Positions 1 to 10,860 of a DNA stretch of 64,000 nt are shown one piece after another. Source of the DNA: Crotophaga sulcirostris (Eukaryota; Chordata; Aves; Cuculiformes; Crotophagidae); contig VYZB01000134.1 in the NCBI GenBank assembly GCA_013397455.1, positions 2,066,907 through 2,130,906 of the forward strand, given 5' to 3'. The notes under the pieces were generated by a model that worked only from the letters and a program-made list of their open reading frames with translations, searched no databases and had not been told where the DNA came from. Both the position numbers and the translations under genes were made by a program. The stretch's first letter is position 1, and each line of letters starts with the position of its first letter.

Positions 1-75
1 GGAGCAGTGTCACAGCTGCAGCAGCAAATCAAACCTGAAAGTGTTGGTTTAAAGGAAATGTTCATTCAAATATGA
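1..75 (+). CDS. Possible C-terminal coding end of an upstream gene (partial)
   Basis: The first frame is open from the window edge for 24 codons and ends in TGA at 73-75; the encoded tail is Gln-rich in the middle and ends KEMFIQI. The other two + frames close earlier (at 51 and 36). An AATAAA lies about 100 bases downstream at 174-179, the spacing expected of a short 3' UTR. Together these suggest the terminal exon of a gene transcribed toward GCNT4. In mammals ANKRD31 lies upstream of GCNT4 on the same strand, so it is the natural candidate, but I do not recognise the residues as ANKRD31. A 24-codon open stretch can arise by chance, so this is a weak call. Confidence 0.3.
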   Translation, partial: GAVSQLQQQIKPESVGLKEMFIQI

Positions 76-173
76 CACTTCCGCTTTCACTGGAAAGTGA
101 AAGACTCTCGACTGTTAAAATTACTACTGAATTACTTAAATGTTAGATGTTTTTTCTTTGTTACTAGATGTCT

Positions 174-179
174 AATAAA
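174..179 (+). terminator. Candidate poly(A) signal AATAAA of the upstream gene
   Basis: A canonical AATAAA hexamer lies 99 bases after the TGA that ends the partial reading frame at the window edge, in T-rich sequence. It supports that stretch being a 3' terminal exon, but such hexamers are common in AT-rich DNA. Confidence 0.3.
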
Positions 180-180
180 A

Positions 181-1120
181 TTTATGTATAAAACCTGGGA
201 GGATTTGACAGTAATACTTTAGTCATTTTATTAACATGATTATATGACCTGAGGCAATCCTAAGATACAGTGACAAAAAAGCTGATTGATTCAAGCTGGG
301 CAAAGAGGTAAGAATGCGAAGTGTTAGGTGGAACCAACTGTTTCTTACTGATGCTCTGTGTAAAAGTAAGCTACCAGGTTTTGTTTTTTTTCAAAGTGTT
401 TTGAGAAAAGTGTTAGCTTAACAGCACGTGTTTTAATATGACTAACAAATGTACAATTCTGCTTCCCAGATCTTCTCTACAATGGTGATTTTTTCCCTTT
501 CTCCCTTCTGGAATCTTTTTCTTAGTGCAAAAATCCATTAAAAGATGGCAAAAGTTTATACTGTCATGAATAGGGTGTTCTGTTTTCTCTGTTTACATTT
601 ATGCTTTCTAAGTGTATTTTTGCATAAAAATACAAGCTGTTATCACACGTGAAGATAGGCAGCTATAAGTGACCCTTACTACAGCAGAGTAATAAGGCTT
701 CTGCTCACAAGAGGCAAAACGACAGTGGTTAGTCCTGCCAGTGCCTTCTGCTCCTTTCGTGATTCAGTTCTTTTATTTAGTAAACCCCCTCTCCACCCCG
801 AGGCTGTGAGTTAGCACTTACTTTGTGTGGTGCAGGCTAGAGCAAAAAGGACATAAAATGCAAATAATACAAAACCCTTGGCATTCTGCCTGCTGTTAAT
901 ATTCAGATGGGGAATAAGAGGAGAAAGAGATGATGCAGAGAACAAAAGCGACGAATTCCGATTTGTATTTCCACAGGTTTATTTATTTATCTATTGCTGG
1001 GATGGATCTAAAAAATCAGTGGGAAGATTAATACCAGTGAGGAAGAATGTGAGGCACAAAACAAAAGAACGAGAGTGAGAAGGAAGATAAGCAGCTGGGA
1101 GGCAGACAATAGAACACAAG
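181..1120. other. Intergenic DNA, no gene seen
   Basis: AT-rich unique-looking sequence. The only reading frame of note (66 codons at 878-1078) shows no recognisable domain. Confidence 0.6.
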
Positions 1121-1196
1121 ATTCATAGATTCTTAAGGCCAGCAGGGACCAATGTGATAAGCTGACCTCCTGAATAACACTGGCCAGAGGTTATGA
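1121..1196 (-). mobile_element. Old CR1 LINE 3' end
   Basis: Read on the minus strand, this has the CR1 3' UTR signature: a GGAGGTCAG stretch, then GGTCCC-TGCTGGCCTTAAGAATC and a terminal ATCTATGAATC. The sequence is diverged and resembles ancient sauropsid CR1 tails more than the young avian copies elsewhere in the window. Only about 75 bases of the 3' end survive, as is usual for 5'-truncated LINE insertions. Confidence 0.75.
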
Positions 1197-2170
1197 AAAG
1201 GTATAAGCAAGGGAGACACGGAGAAAAGAAATAAAGATGCAGATAGAGCTAAATTCACTCTAGGCAGAGGATTAGCACAAAAACGGAGCACCTTCTTGCC
1301 AGGCAAAGCTGAACTATAGCCAACAAGAGCAGTTAAGGTAAGAGAAATAGGAATGGAAACAAGCTTTGGGAAGGTATTTAACTTACTGTAAGGCACAAAT
1401 ACATCTCGGGTTTTTTGATTGTGGAAATGCAACTAAAGGGGAAGGAGGGAAGCAGAAGCAATACCAGAATAATGTAGCTATGGGAATTTGGATAAATTCT
1501 TGGAGAAGTTCCTGTTGGCAAGTATTTTGTTATTATGATAAAGAGTTAAAGATTTTTTTTTTCTGGTTTTCAAATTTTAATTCTAACTGGATGAAATTAC
1601 TCTAAGTTATAAAGAAAATGAACAACTGCATCCATGAGATTCAGGCCCTTTTTCTGCTTACCAGTAATCAGGTAGGAAATCACAGATGATTTTGAATTTG
1701 AGTTCTTAAGTCTCTGGCTGTATCAAGAAAAGAAGCTTAAACATGACAGAGGAAGAGAGCAAAACATTTCAAAGATGGAACAGGATTCAAAGAACTCAAG
1801 CTTTTAATGTATGTATATGTTTTTGGAGGTTGGGTTTTTCTTGTTGTTTTTTGGGGGGATCGGTGCTAAGGCTTTGTTTGACTTCATCTCAGGGAGAAAG
1901 TTTTAGCCCTTAGACCAATGTTGTTAGAGCAGGGTAACTCATGGGCGAGCTGTCCCGCAGCTGTGTCCGTTTGATTTCTCTTCTGTTTCTGTGGAAGGAG
2001 CTCTGGCGTACGGTTACACGTAACTCGGTTAGAGTGGCTTAAGCAATCAGCAGCCTCGTGCTGCGCTGGCACAGCTGTGCCTGCCACGAGGGCTGCGCTG
2101 GGGGCAGCAGTGTGGGGGCTCTGCTCCCGCTGAGCCTTCCTGGTTTCCCACTGCACCCGAGCTGCTCTGC
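1197..2170. other. Intergenic DNA, no gene seen
   Basis: AT-rich until about 2030, then GC-rich up to the CR1 junction. Overlapping antisense frames at 1884-2499 mostly lie over the CR1 and are not credible genes. Confidence 0.6.
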
Positions 2171-2216
2171 CTGGGAACAAGTGGCGGGTTCGGAATCTGG
2201 GAACAAGTGCCGGGTT
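2171..2216. repeat. Imperfect tandem duplication at the CR1 5' junction
   Basis: CTGGGAACAAGTGGCGGGTT at 2171-2190 recurs with one change (GTGCCGGG) at 2197-2216, a 26-bp step. The second copy merges into CR1 coding sequence (the region encoding the CRVLHLG-type motif), so the duplication sits exactly at the 5' truncation point of the LINE. Confidence 0.85.
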
Positions 2217-2865
2217 CTGCACCTGGGACACGGCAACCCTGGATATTCCCTACAGACTGGGGAGTGAGAGGCTGGAGAGCAGCCCTGTGGAGAGGGACCT
2301 GGGGGTTCTGGTCGATGGCAAGTTGGACATGAGCCAACAGTGCCCTGGCAGCCAAGAGGGCCAACCATGTCCTGGGGTGCATCAAGCACAGCATTGCCAG
2401 CCGGGCGAGGGAGGGGATCGTCCTGCTCTGCTCTGCACTGGGGTGGCCCCACCTCGAGCACTGGGTGCAGTTTTGGGTGCCACAGTATGAAAAGGACATA
2501 AAACTACTGGAGAGTGTCCAGAGGAGGACACAAAGCTGGTGAAGGGTTTAGAGGGGAAGTCGTATGAGGAGAGGCTGAAGTCACTGGGTCTGCTGAGCCT
2601 GGAGGAGGCTGAGGGGGGACCTCACAGCTGTACTGCCTTCTCATAAGGGAAGGAGCAGAAACAGGTGCTGATCTCTTCTCTCGGGTGACCCATGATAGGA
2701 CTCGAGGGAACATCACGAAGATGTGCCAGGGGAGGTTTCGGTTGGATAGTAGGAAGAGGTTTTTCACCCAGCGGGCGGTGGGGCTCTGGAAGCTTTGCAG
2801 AAGCGCTGGGACAAGGCCCTCAGACAGGCGGTGTGAGCGCTGGGGTGTCCTGCGCAGGGACGGGA
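2197..2865 (+). mobile_element. CR1 LINE fragment (end of ORF2 and part of 3' UTR)
   Basis: The sequence matches the C-terminal part of CR1 ORF2 in broken frames: the VLHLG block, [22 protein letters not shown], the cysteine-containing block after it, and later a QGRFRLDSRKRFFTQ stretch. It then enters the CR1 3' UTR (GGGGTGTCCTGCGCAGGGAC) and stops there. The last part of a normal CR1 3' UTR (GATGATC..GGTCCCTTCC and ATTCTATG repeats) is missing, and GC-rich promoter sequence begins instead. Frameshifts and stops make it non-functional. It is close in sequence to the copies at 47.5 and 56.5 kb. Confidence 0.93.
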
Positions 2866-3021
2866 TGGGGGGGGGCCCTACTCCTGGCGGCGACCCCTCC
2901 TTTTCCCCCCCCGCGGGTCGCCGTGTGCCACCACCGGCCACTCCCGGGGGGAGAAAAGGAGCGGGAGCGCCCGAACTCGGCCCGCGGAGCAGCGCCCGCC
3001 GGAGGCGCGAACTTGGAGCGC

Positions 3022-3112
3022 GGGCGGCGGAGTTTGGGGGGGAGGAGGGGGAGGGGGAGGAGGAAGGGGCGGTGGCCGCGAGAGGAGGAGGAAGAGGAGG
3101 AGGGGGAAGGTC
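3022..3112 (+). repeat. G-rich purine tract in the CpG island (G-quadruplex potential)
   Basis: From about 3034 the + strand is almost uninterrupted G-runs separated by single A or short AGG spacers, continuing as GAGGAGGAAGAGG repeats. Many combinations of four G-runs of three or more bases with 1-3 base loops exist. It would be in or next to the 5' UTR if transcription starts in this island. Confidence 0.8.
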
Positions 3113-3146
3113 AGTGCCAGCGGCTGCCGCCGCGGAACTGTGGTGA
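3107..3146 (+). other. GCNT4: Candidate 5' splice donors of the GCNT4 first exon
   Basis: Two donor-like sites lie just after the G-rich tract: AAG|GTCAGT with GT at 3110-3111, and GTG|GTGAGG with GT at 3143-3144. Either could join to the acceptor at 20355-20356. With the first, the coding exon would be read as AAG then A then ATG; with the second, GTG then A then ATG. No transcript evidence is available from sequence alone. Confidence 0.3.
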
Positions 3147-3391
3147 GGGGGCGCCGCGCGGCTGAAAACTTAATTTTCGCGGAGGTGTGAGGTGTGTGAG
3201 GGGGTGTGTGTGTGTTAGGCCTCGGGGGCGCTGGGTGGGTGTGGGCGGGTGGGCGCGCACCTGCCCGCATCCCGGCTGGCGCCAGCCCGGCTGCTGTTCC
3301 GCGGGAGCAACAGTTAGAGCAACTTAGCGCCGCGTTTGGTGACGGGAGCTGCGTTTGTTCCGTGCTGTCGGCATGAAACCTCTCACGGGTC

Positions 3392-3427
3392 TTGTTTTGT
3401 TGTTGTTGTTGTTGCTGTTGTTGTTGC
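3392..3427 (+). repeat. (TTG)n microsatellite with interruptions
   Basis: TTG units with one extra T run near the start and one CTG interruption, inside the 3' half of the CpG island. On the minus strand it reads as CAA/CAG repeats and explains the glutamine run in a long but spurious antisense frame. Confidence 0.95.
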
Positions 3428-6400
3428 CTGTCAGTAACATCGCCCGAGCTGCGCGCGGTAGCCCGGAGCCGCGCGCCGTGCACCGAGCGCGCTCGCTCGT
3501 TTCGTTGGGACGGAAAGGGGCTCCTTCTCCTTGTGGGGAAACCAGAAGTAACAGAGCAGCAAAGACCTGTCAGAAATACGTGGGGTTTTTTTTTTTTCCC
3601 CTCGAGGAGAGGCGGTAGCAGCTCCTCATTACTTACCAGAGTGAGGCTTGGGGAAGGAGCCTGCCCGTGGAACTTTGTTTGACTCATCCTGAGTCCCTCC
3701 TAAGAATCTGCTCTGCTGAACACACTCTGACGTGTTCCAGAGATCCACTCCATAAACTAGGCTGCATAATTTTGACTTAGGCAAATTTCCTCCATGGTAA
3801 CCTTTTGAAATAAATGAACTTCCTTAATAGCAATGTTTTTTTTGCCTTTGATACCCTGGAAGAGACACGGTAGGTAAAGTTGCAGCTGGGGTGGTGGTGG
3901 TGAGCAGGGAAGAGCTGCTTGCTGTCTTTAGACCAGGAACTACAGCAGTCAAGTGATGCTGGAGGGCAAAAGATAGAAAAGAAGTAGTACGAAGGGGGTC
4001 TTTACGCAACGCTTGGGTCGGCTGTACAGTGTTTTACCCCACCCTCACCCCCCAGTCTACTGGATGCCAGAAAACTTATGTGGATTCAAAAGCAGCTGGA
4101 TGGAGGCAATATTAATTTCATGAGAAGCAGAAAGTTGTAAACCCTGACTTTGGAAACAGCTGAGCTGTAAGGGAAGGAAAACCGAAAGAACACGTGGAGA
4201 AGATGTTGGGGAGTACTTGTTCTCCTTCTGCTCTTTCCCTTCTTTCCAAGGATCTGCTTTTGGATACTGTGGGACAATATCCTGGGCTGGATGTGCCCTA
4301 TGGATGTGATGTGCCTGTTCTTCCATTCGTGTAGCTTTTCTGAGATACAGAAAGGGAAGTGAAATGCTACTGTATTTGTCCACCTATGGGTTTTGTTTCT
4401 GATACTGATGGGTATCTGTATTCTGTATTTTTTGGTACGCTGCCCAGCTGCTAAGGCTAGCTAACAACCCTGGCTGATGCTTTTTGACAAAATTGATATA
4501 AATGAGCAATTCTTAAGGACTACGACTTTTTGAAAAGTAGTAATGGTGGTAAGGATTATTCAGCTAGTAGGGATAAGGGATGCTCCCAAGCCTGAATTGC
4601 TTGTGTTGGCCTAGCCTTTGTGCTAGGATTACATTGGGCATGCAGAAAAGGGACCCAGACACTGAGAACTGCATGTGTACCATGTTCTGTACATTTTGTT
4701 GATGCTAACCTATACTGTGCATGCTATTTTCTGGCCTAATATGTACACATTATCCTACTCAGTCAATAGGCAGGCTGTGATCATCTTAAAAATGCCTTGG
4801 TGGCTGAGATTAGATCTTTGAAATTCTTTAGTAGTCCAGGTGACCTGGGAAGGATTAACCAAAAGTAAAATTTATATAGCAGAAAGGGTCAAAACCATGC
4901 TCTATCATTACATGTAAATAAACCAATGAGTGCTGATATGTAGGATTCAAGGAATCCCAGAAATTGTTGAAACATTGGTTGAGAACGAACAGGTGAGTCC
5001 AGAAATTGTTGATCACCCACATCTTGTCAGCCTGGCAGCTGTTTAGCCTGGCCAGATACGGATGAGGGCCTCAGCAGATGTCCACACAAGTGCAGTGTGA
5101 TTCAAGAAGATTTATGTCCACTAGCAGGACAGAAATGGAGTGTTTTCAGACTTCAGCTGAGAGATTTTAGGAAAGGGTGATTCAGGGATTTTTGGAAATG
5201 TGTTGGCTGTTGGTTAGAGCTGGGAGTGGAGCACTGGAGAGACCCTGAGGTGCCTGCTTGGCCCTTGGTGGTTCCTGTGTACTTCAGTGACAAAGTGACT
5301 TTAAGTAGGAAGTGGGTAGGGAGCGTGGGGCTGTCTTGATGTGTGCTGATGAAGCAAGCTAGATCTCACTAACAGATGATACTTAACAGGACTCTAGCCG
5401 GAGCTTAAGGTGTTTGTGAAGCTGTTACAGCTACAGAAAGGCATCAGGAATCATACAGTGACTCCAGGTTTTGAGGTCTCCCAGGAAATATCAGTAAAGG
5501 AACCAAAGAGATGCAGCAGATGAGTCACAAAAAGCTCGTGTCTGCAACATAGATTGCAGGGTGCCAGATCCAGCAAGGGAGGTAAGTTTTGCATAACTCT
5601 GTCAACAAGTCAAGCCTCATCAGACCTCTCATTGAAAAACTTAAAAATTAACAAGGCTTTAGTAGGATTTGCGGCATGACCAAGTGCAACACACAGATCC
5701 CTCTGCTTTGAATACAAGAGGGACAACTGTGAAGGAAGAGGAGTTCTCTTAACTGCATCACACCTAGACAGAGCAGATGACAAGGGTACATACCAGCCTG
5801 CTGGAGACCCCCAAGCCCTTGGTGCTCTGTTGTGTTCTCTGACTGCAACGTGAATTTCGTGGTGCATCGGTAGGCTAGCTGCTGCCCTGGGCAGGATTCC
5901 AGGTGCTAATCAAAGACCTTTTCCTTTTGGATTGACAGTGGAGGAGCGCAGTTGGCCTGTGTGTGTTTTTGTTTTGATGTCATTCTGAATGCTTGCTTTT
6001 CAGGCAAGGGCAAGTAGGCACCCTAAATCTTATGCAAAGATGCACAGCTGTCTGCAGACCTTTTCTAGTTTGCATGTGCTGGGACCTTTTGTGTCACGGA
6101 ATATTGCCATCACCTCTGTATTTCTGTGTTCTTAATTTTTTTATCAATGAATAACATTTGATATCATTGCCGGTTGTACTGCAGGCACCCACACCCACCC
6201 CCCAACACCCCGCCCCGTTCACACCGGAAAGGGATAAAGCTAATCCAGCTACTTTCATGTTACATTGTCTCTTATGCATACAGGGAGTGCCAAGTACTTA
6301 GTGGAGAATTCAGAAACTGTTCTGAGTATGTAAATTCGCCAGGATGGGCCTGTTGAGCTAAGGCAGGACTGCAGGACCCTATGGATCTGTGGCACCCAGA

Positions 6401-7813
6401 CCTCTCTTTGGAGCTTAGGAGAACTCTCCTTCCACACTGGAGAACAGAGCACAAATAATGAGGTTCATAGTGACAGAGATATGTGGTTTATAAATCTGTA
6501 TGAGCTGGAAGGCTGATGATGAAGAGGAGGCTGATGGGCACAGTACTTTGGTTGCAATGTGGAATGAGAGAAGAATGCTACATATGCCTTAGCAGTACTG
6601 CTGCTGTGCTTTCTTTGAGAGAAGCATTCAAATAATTCCTCGTGGTCCATGCAAATAGTGCAATGTTTAGTTCCTCAAATTTCTTTGTAACATTTACACA
6701 TGCAAAGCTTAGATATAATAGCACAAAAATATATTTCTTGCCGTATAAAAGATGTTGAATACCACATGAGGTAAATACCTTGCAATAGGTGACCTTGCAA
6801 TGCAGATCATCGTGTTTAAACACAGTTTTAGGAACCATCACAAGGACTGTGGGAGTCAAACCAGTAGCCTAAATTTCTGGTGGCAGAGCTGTTTTATCTG
6901 TGGAGGGAGCAAGGCCTCCCAGTCCTGAAGTCTTGATAGCCTAAGAACTGTGCACGTTTTGAACTTGGTGAGGCTTTTGACGGAGAGTTATCACATCTGG
7001 GTGCTTTTCTGCCTCTTCCCAGGTTCTCTTCAGCCTGCTATAGAATGAAATTAGGTTGCTTTGATGTGATCTGTTCTTTTTATAGTGTTTTTTCCCCCGC
7101 ATCTTATTGGTGCATAGAAATGCTACGTGAGTAAACAAAAATACATGCTTTTTGTACAGATACTGGCTTCCACAGCTTAACACACAAAACGTCCATACTC
7201 ACTATTTCTCAGCTAACTTTTTACACTTTTTATTTCCTAATCTTTGCAAGCAATAATGTTGTTCCTGCTACTTCTGTACATCCGGCTTCATACGCGCTTG
7301 AAACACTGATAAAGCTGAAGGCTACAGGCAGTGGGAGGATGGAGCAGACACCGGGACTTTGTTCAACCACCGAGCTGGTCACGCCTGTGTTGATCTTCTG
7401 GGATAGAGCGTCCTGAACACCTCTGCAAGGGGAAGAGACCACAGCAAAGTCCAGGAGGTAAGTCTGCACCTCTCCTTGAAATGATCTTGCTGATGTGACA
7501 AGCAGTGAAGACTTTGACTCGGGGAGAGGGGGGGGAGGAATTGACTCGATGGGGCTGATTTACAGTGGGGGGCTAACGGGCAAGAGTCTGAAAACAGCTT
7601 GGTGAAGAGGTGAGGAAAATGGAGAAGTATTTTGAACTGTTAATGGGAGCTTTTCTGCAGCACGGTGCAGTTTCTCCTGCCTCCCTGTCTAACAGGAAAT
7701 TTCCACCCTCTTTTATGGTGCTACTCCTTGCCAATGTACACAAGTTCTGGCCCTTTGGGCCTGATCTTTATGTTATGCAGTAGTTTGGGGTAAAGTTTAA
7801 CCCTCTCTCCACC

Positions 7814-7831
7814 ATAGTAGTAGTAGTAGTA
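7814..7831 (+). repeat. (TAG)n microsatellite
   Basis: Six consecutive AGT/TAG units within the putative intron. Confidence 0.95.
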
Positions 7832-9866
7832 TTTTAAACTCTTACATGAGTTGGAGTGAAACTGTAAACTCTAGATTGCCCTAAATTACGAGTGAGTAAA
7901 CTTGTATTTACCAGGGCTTGGGTTTTTCTAAGATAATTAAATATATACTTTTTAAATTTTTATCCTGACTTTTTTATCCTTTATGGCGCATTAAGTCTTT
8001 GGCAAACATGGATACTCCCAGCTCTTAAAGTCAGAGAACTTAAACACTCAAAGTGTAGGTAATTGGCCTTGAGAATTTCCATACCCAGCTATCCCTGAGC
8101 TTTCTAAACACTTCCTTGCTTTAACAGGGCTGCAGATCCTCTGATGGACAGGACAGAATAATTCGAGATGTACTCAGGATTTGCCAGTAGATTTTTCTTT
8201 TCGGGCTCCCTCCAGAACAGGTTCCATCATAACTGTTTGTAAAGCAGTTCAGATTAGTTCGGGATGCAGAGGAGCCAGGTTCACTTCTGTCTTGTGCCTT
8301 GCCTCTTTTCCTGGCTAGAGGGCAGAGAAACAGACTTTCTTTAGCTTGACATTATCTCTATGATGTGGACATGCAGGAATTAATGTTAGATATTTTACTG
8401 CAGTTATGGGGATCACTCATGTACTGGAGGCAGCTAGAAAAGAGCATCCAGCCTTTTCTGAAGAACATACAAAGAGTTGCGACTAAGTGGCAGACGAACA
8501 AGCAAACTGTAAGCACAGCAGGTTCTAGTAGGAGGCATAGATATGTGTATCATGTGCAATGAGTAATCCTCATGATTAGCACTGAGACAAAATCGTGTGT
8601 GATACCCGTAACTGCCAAATCTTGGCTGAAGCTGTGTTTCCTGTGTATCTGGTAAGAAGCTGTCTTTCCTCTTCCAGAAGCACAAAATGGGCTGTGGTAA
8701 ACTCTAGGTTTTTGTTGCTGTTTTTCCTTGGGGCACTGTCTTCATGGCCTTAAAAGTGGCAGGCTTATTGTTTAATTAGGCTTGGGTCTAAAAGTAATGG
8801 GATATTTTTCCACATCTTGCAATTAGAGGTCCATAAGGCAGCGTGTAAGTAATTGTAGTTACTTAGCTCTTTAGTTGCATCATTTAGAGGGAAACCAAGT
8901 ATTGCATCAGGCAGGCCAAAACAAGGGGGTGAGCTGTGTGGGACAAGGCTGGCAGTGGGCACCACTACGTTACAGGGGCATAGGCTGAGGCTCCAGTGCA
9001 GGGAAAGTGGGTGGAAAACCAGACAAACTTGATAGAATTGACTGATCTAGATTTAATGCTGATAAAAAGTACTCCTACAGAAGCTCCATGATCTCTATCA
9101 GTAGATAATTTTGCAAGGGAAATAACCAGCTAGTAGCAGTAAATAATAGCACATGAATAAATTAACTGTCCCAACTAGCAGCATTGAATAATCAATTTAG
9201 TGTTAAAAGTTTAATTCAAACACACAGTTTACTAAACAAAATAAATAAATTGCTTAGCAAAGCATTTCTCTTCTCCTTCTCCAGCCTACCAGGAACACTG
9301 TCTACTCTGCCTTCTCCAGAGACCCATGAAGTGACTTGATTTGTATAAGGTAGAGGGAAAACCAGAAGGGAACTAACTGCATCTTTCTGCAGAGTCGGTT
9401 ATGTGAACAACTCGACCAAATTTGCATTGCTCTGTGAGTGGGTGTATGTTAAGCAAATGGGAGATATTTTATCAAGGAGAAAGAACTTTTCCCAAAGTGT
9501 TTTTACCTGGAGGAGAAGGAATTGTTCTGGTAGTTCCTGTTACTATATGGTAATGATAATATTGGTTGATGAAATACACTGTGACCTATTTTCAAAGGAA
9601 AAGCGTACACTGGGTTTGCCTCATTTGCCTTTGAGGGATGTGCAGGTAGCAAGTCAGCACTTACCCTCATTGGTCCCTCTTTGCATTCTCCTCTTACATA
9701 ATTTCCCAACCTCTGTTCTGCTGCTCCTTCTCAGCACCCATTCACTTTTTTTTTTTCCGACCTAAGTGATAAGCAAGAAGCTTACATCATGCTGTGCATT
9801 GGCAGAAGGGAGGCAAAACAACATGGTGTCATCCTCTCTGTTTCCTCTGCTTCCGCAGACTTGCAT

Positions 9867-10175
9867 TTAGACTTGACCTTTTCGCACACAGCGCTCATAG
9901 CAAGTACTATGCATTTCAGATCCACCAAGAAGTGACCATTGCCTACTCATGGCTTTAATTTTCCAAGAATCCCTCTTCTGGTAGCAACCAACGTATCTTG
10001 CCACTCCACGCTCTGGGTTAACCACTCCCAAGCTAATGTAACAACAGATAGAGATGGTTCCCACCAGCTGGCCAACTGACATGACACCAAAAATGATCAG
10101 TGGCATCTGTAGCCACTGAGAGTCACAGACCTCTCTGATGGGTAAAGCTAAAGTGGAAAAGTAATATAAATTCAA
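9867..10175 (-). pseudogene. Possible decayed exon, weakly SLC22-transporter-like
   Basis: A 102-codon minus-strand frame is preceded in the same reading sense by a polypyrimidine stretch ending in CTTTAG (an acceptor-like site at about 10150). Just after it, the frame reads EVCDSQWLQMPLIIFGVMSVG, followed by GQLVGTISI. That spacing of VCD-x2-W and hydrophobic residues with two glycines resembles the second membrane segment of SLC22-type major facilitator transporters. The remainder (a basic, tryptophan-containing stretch to the stop) matches nothing I know, and no neighbouring exons were found. It may be a relic exon or chance. Confidence 0.12.
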
Positions 10176-10837
10176 TAGTGCTACACATTAAGGGAGATCA
10201 TGGATTTTGTTTTTCTGCAGCTCAGTGTATTATAGTTGGTGGTTAAGCCTGGACTTCTGTTTACCTACTGAACAGGTCCTTCAGGAAGGACTTACAGAGA
10301 GCAGAGTTGGTGGGGCAGTGGACATTGGATGACATACGAGGTCTGACTGAAAAAAGAGACTAAGATTATAGCTCAGTAAATGAGTGGGAGAAGAGAGACA
10401 AAGAGATGGTTATAGAACATGTTCTAACCTGTTACAGTGAGATAAGGCTCAACTTGGTTGCTTCACTCAGTATGTTTGGACATGTGTTCAAATGTAGAAG
10501 TTTTATAACCCTCAGTCAGAAGTGCAAGAGTGAACAGCAAGTTAACGTCAAGTTTCTGGTGAAACTGAATAAATCCATGATGGAAACAGTGAAGAGATCT
10601 CAATGAACAAGTTGATGCTCAAGAGAACTTTTTTTTTTGTGGGTAGAAGGTGAGAAAGTGAAAACGATGGAGATCCTTAACAGCCTTTCAGAAAATGATC
10701 TGTGCAATTGCTTTGAACCTTGGCAGCGTCGCATGCAGCTGTGTGTCAACTCAGAAGGGAGTTGTTTTTAAGGTGATTGTAGTTGATTTTCTTAATTTGG
10801 TAAATTTAAGAAGAGTTACAGGCCCAGTCTTGTGGGG

Positions 10838-10860
10838 ACACACACACATACACACACACA
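10838..10860 (+). repeat. (CA)n microsatellite
   Basis: CA units with one T interruption, within the putative GCNT4 intron. Confidence 0.95.

Larger units (their letters stand above)
2866..3520 (+). promoter_or_regulatory. GCNT4: CpG island, likely promoter of GCNT4
   Basis: This is the only long CpG-dense stretch in the window, with many CG dinucleotides, several GGGCGG-type GC boxes (around 3022 and 3067) and no TATA box in an obvious position. It lies upstream of GCNT4 on a plausible scale, and the GCNT4 coding exon has a splice acceptor that demands an upstream exon, so the island is the best candidate for the transcription start. A divergent minus-strand transcript is also possible. Strand and target gene are inferred. 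Confidence 0.65.

Noticed and set aside
2039..2499. Antisense frames of 140 and 150 codons near 2.0-2.5 kb
   Set aside because: They are mostly the reverse strand of the CR1 coding sequence.
2685..3165. Two overlapping + frames of 153 and 157 codons
   Set aside because: The first half of the 153-codon frame is CR1 ORF2 tail and the rest is translated CpG island; a shift of frame gives an equally long product, so neither is supported.
2878..3687. 269-codon minus-strand frame across the CpG island
   Set aside because: It consists of low-complexity glutamine and proline runs created by the TTG microsatellite and G-rich tract; GC-rich DNA lacks stop codons by composition, and no domain is present.
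4952..5016. Repeated 14-mer CCAGAAATTGTTGA at about 4957 and 5000
   Set aside because: Too short and isolated to indicate an element or array; not a CRISPR-like spacing series.
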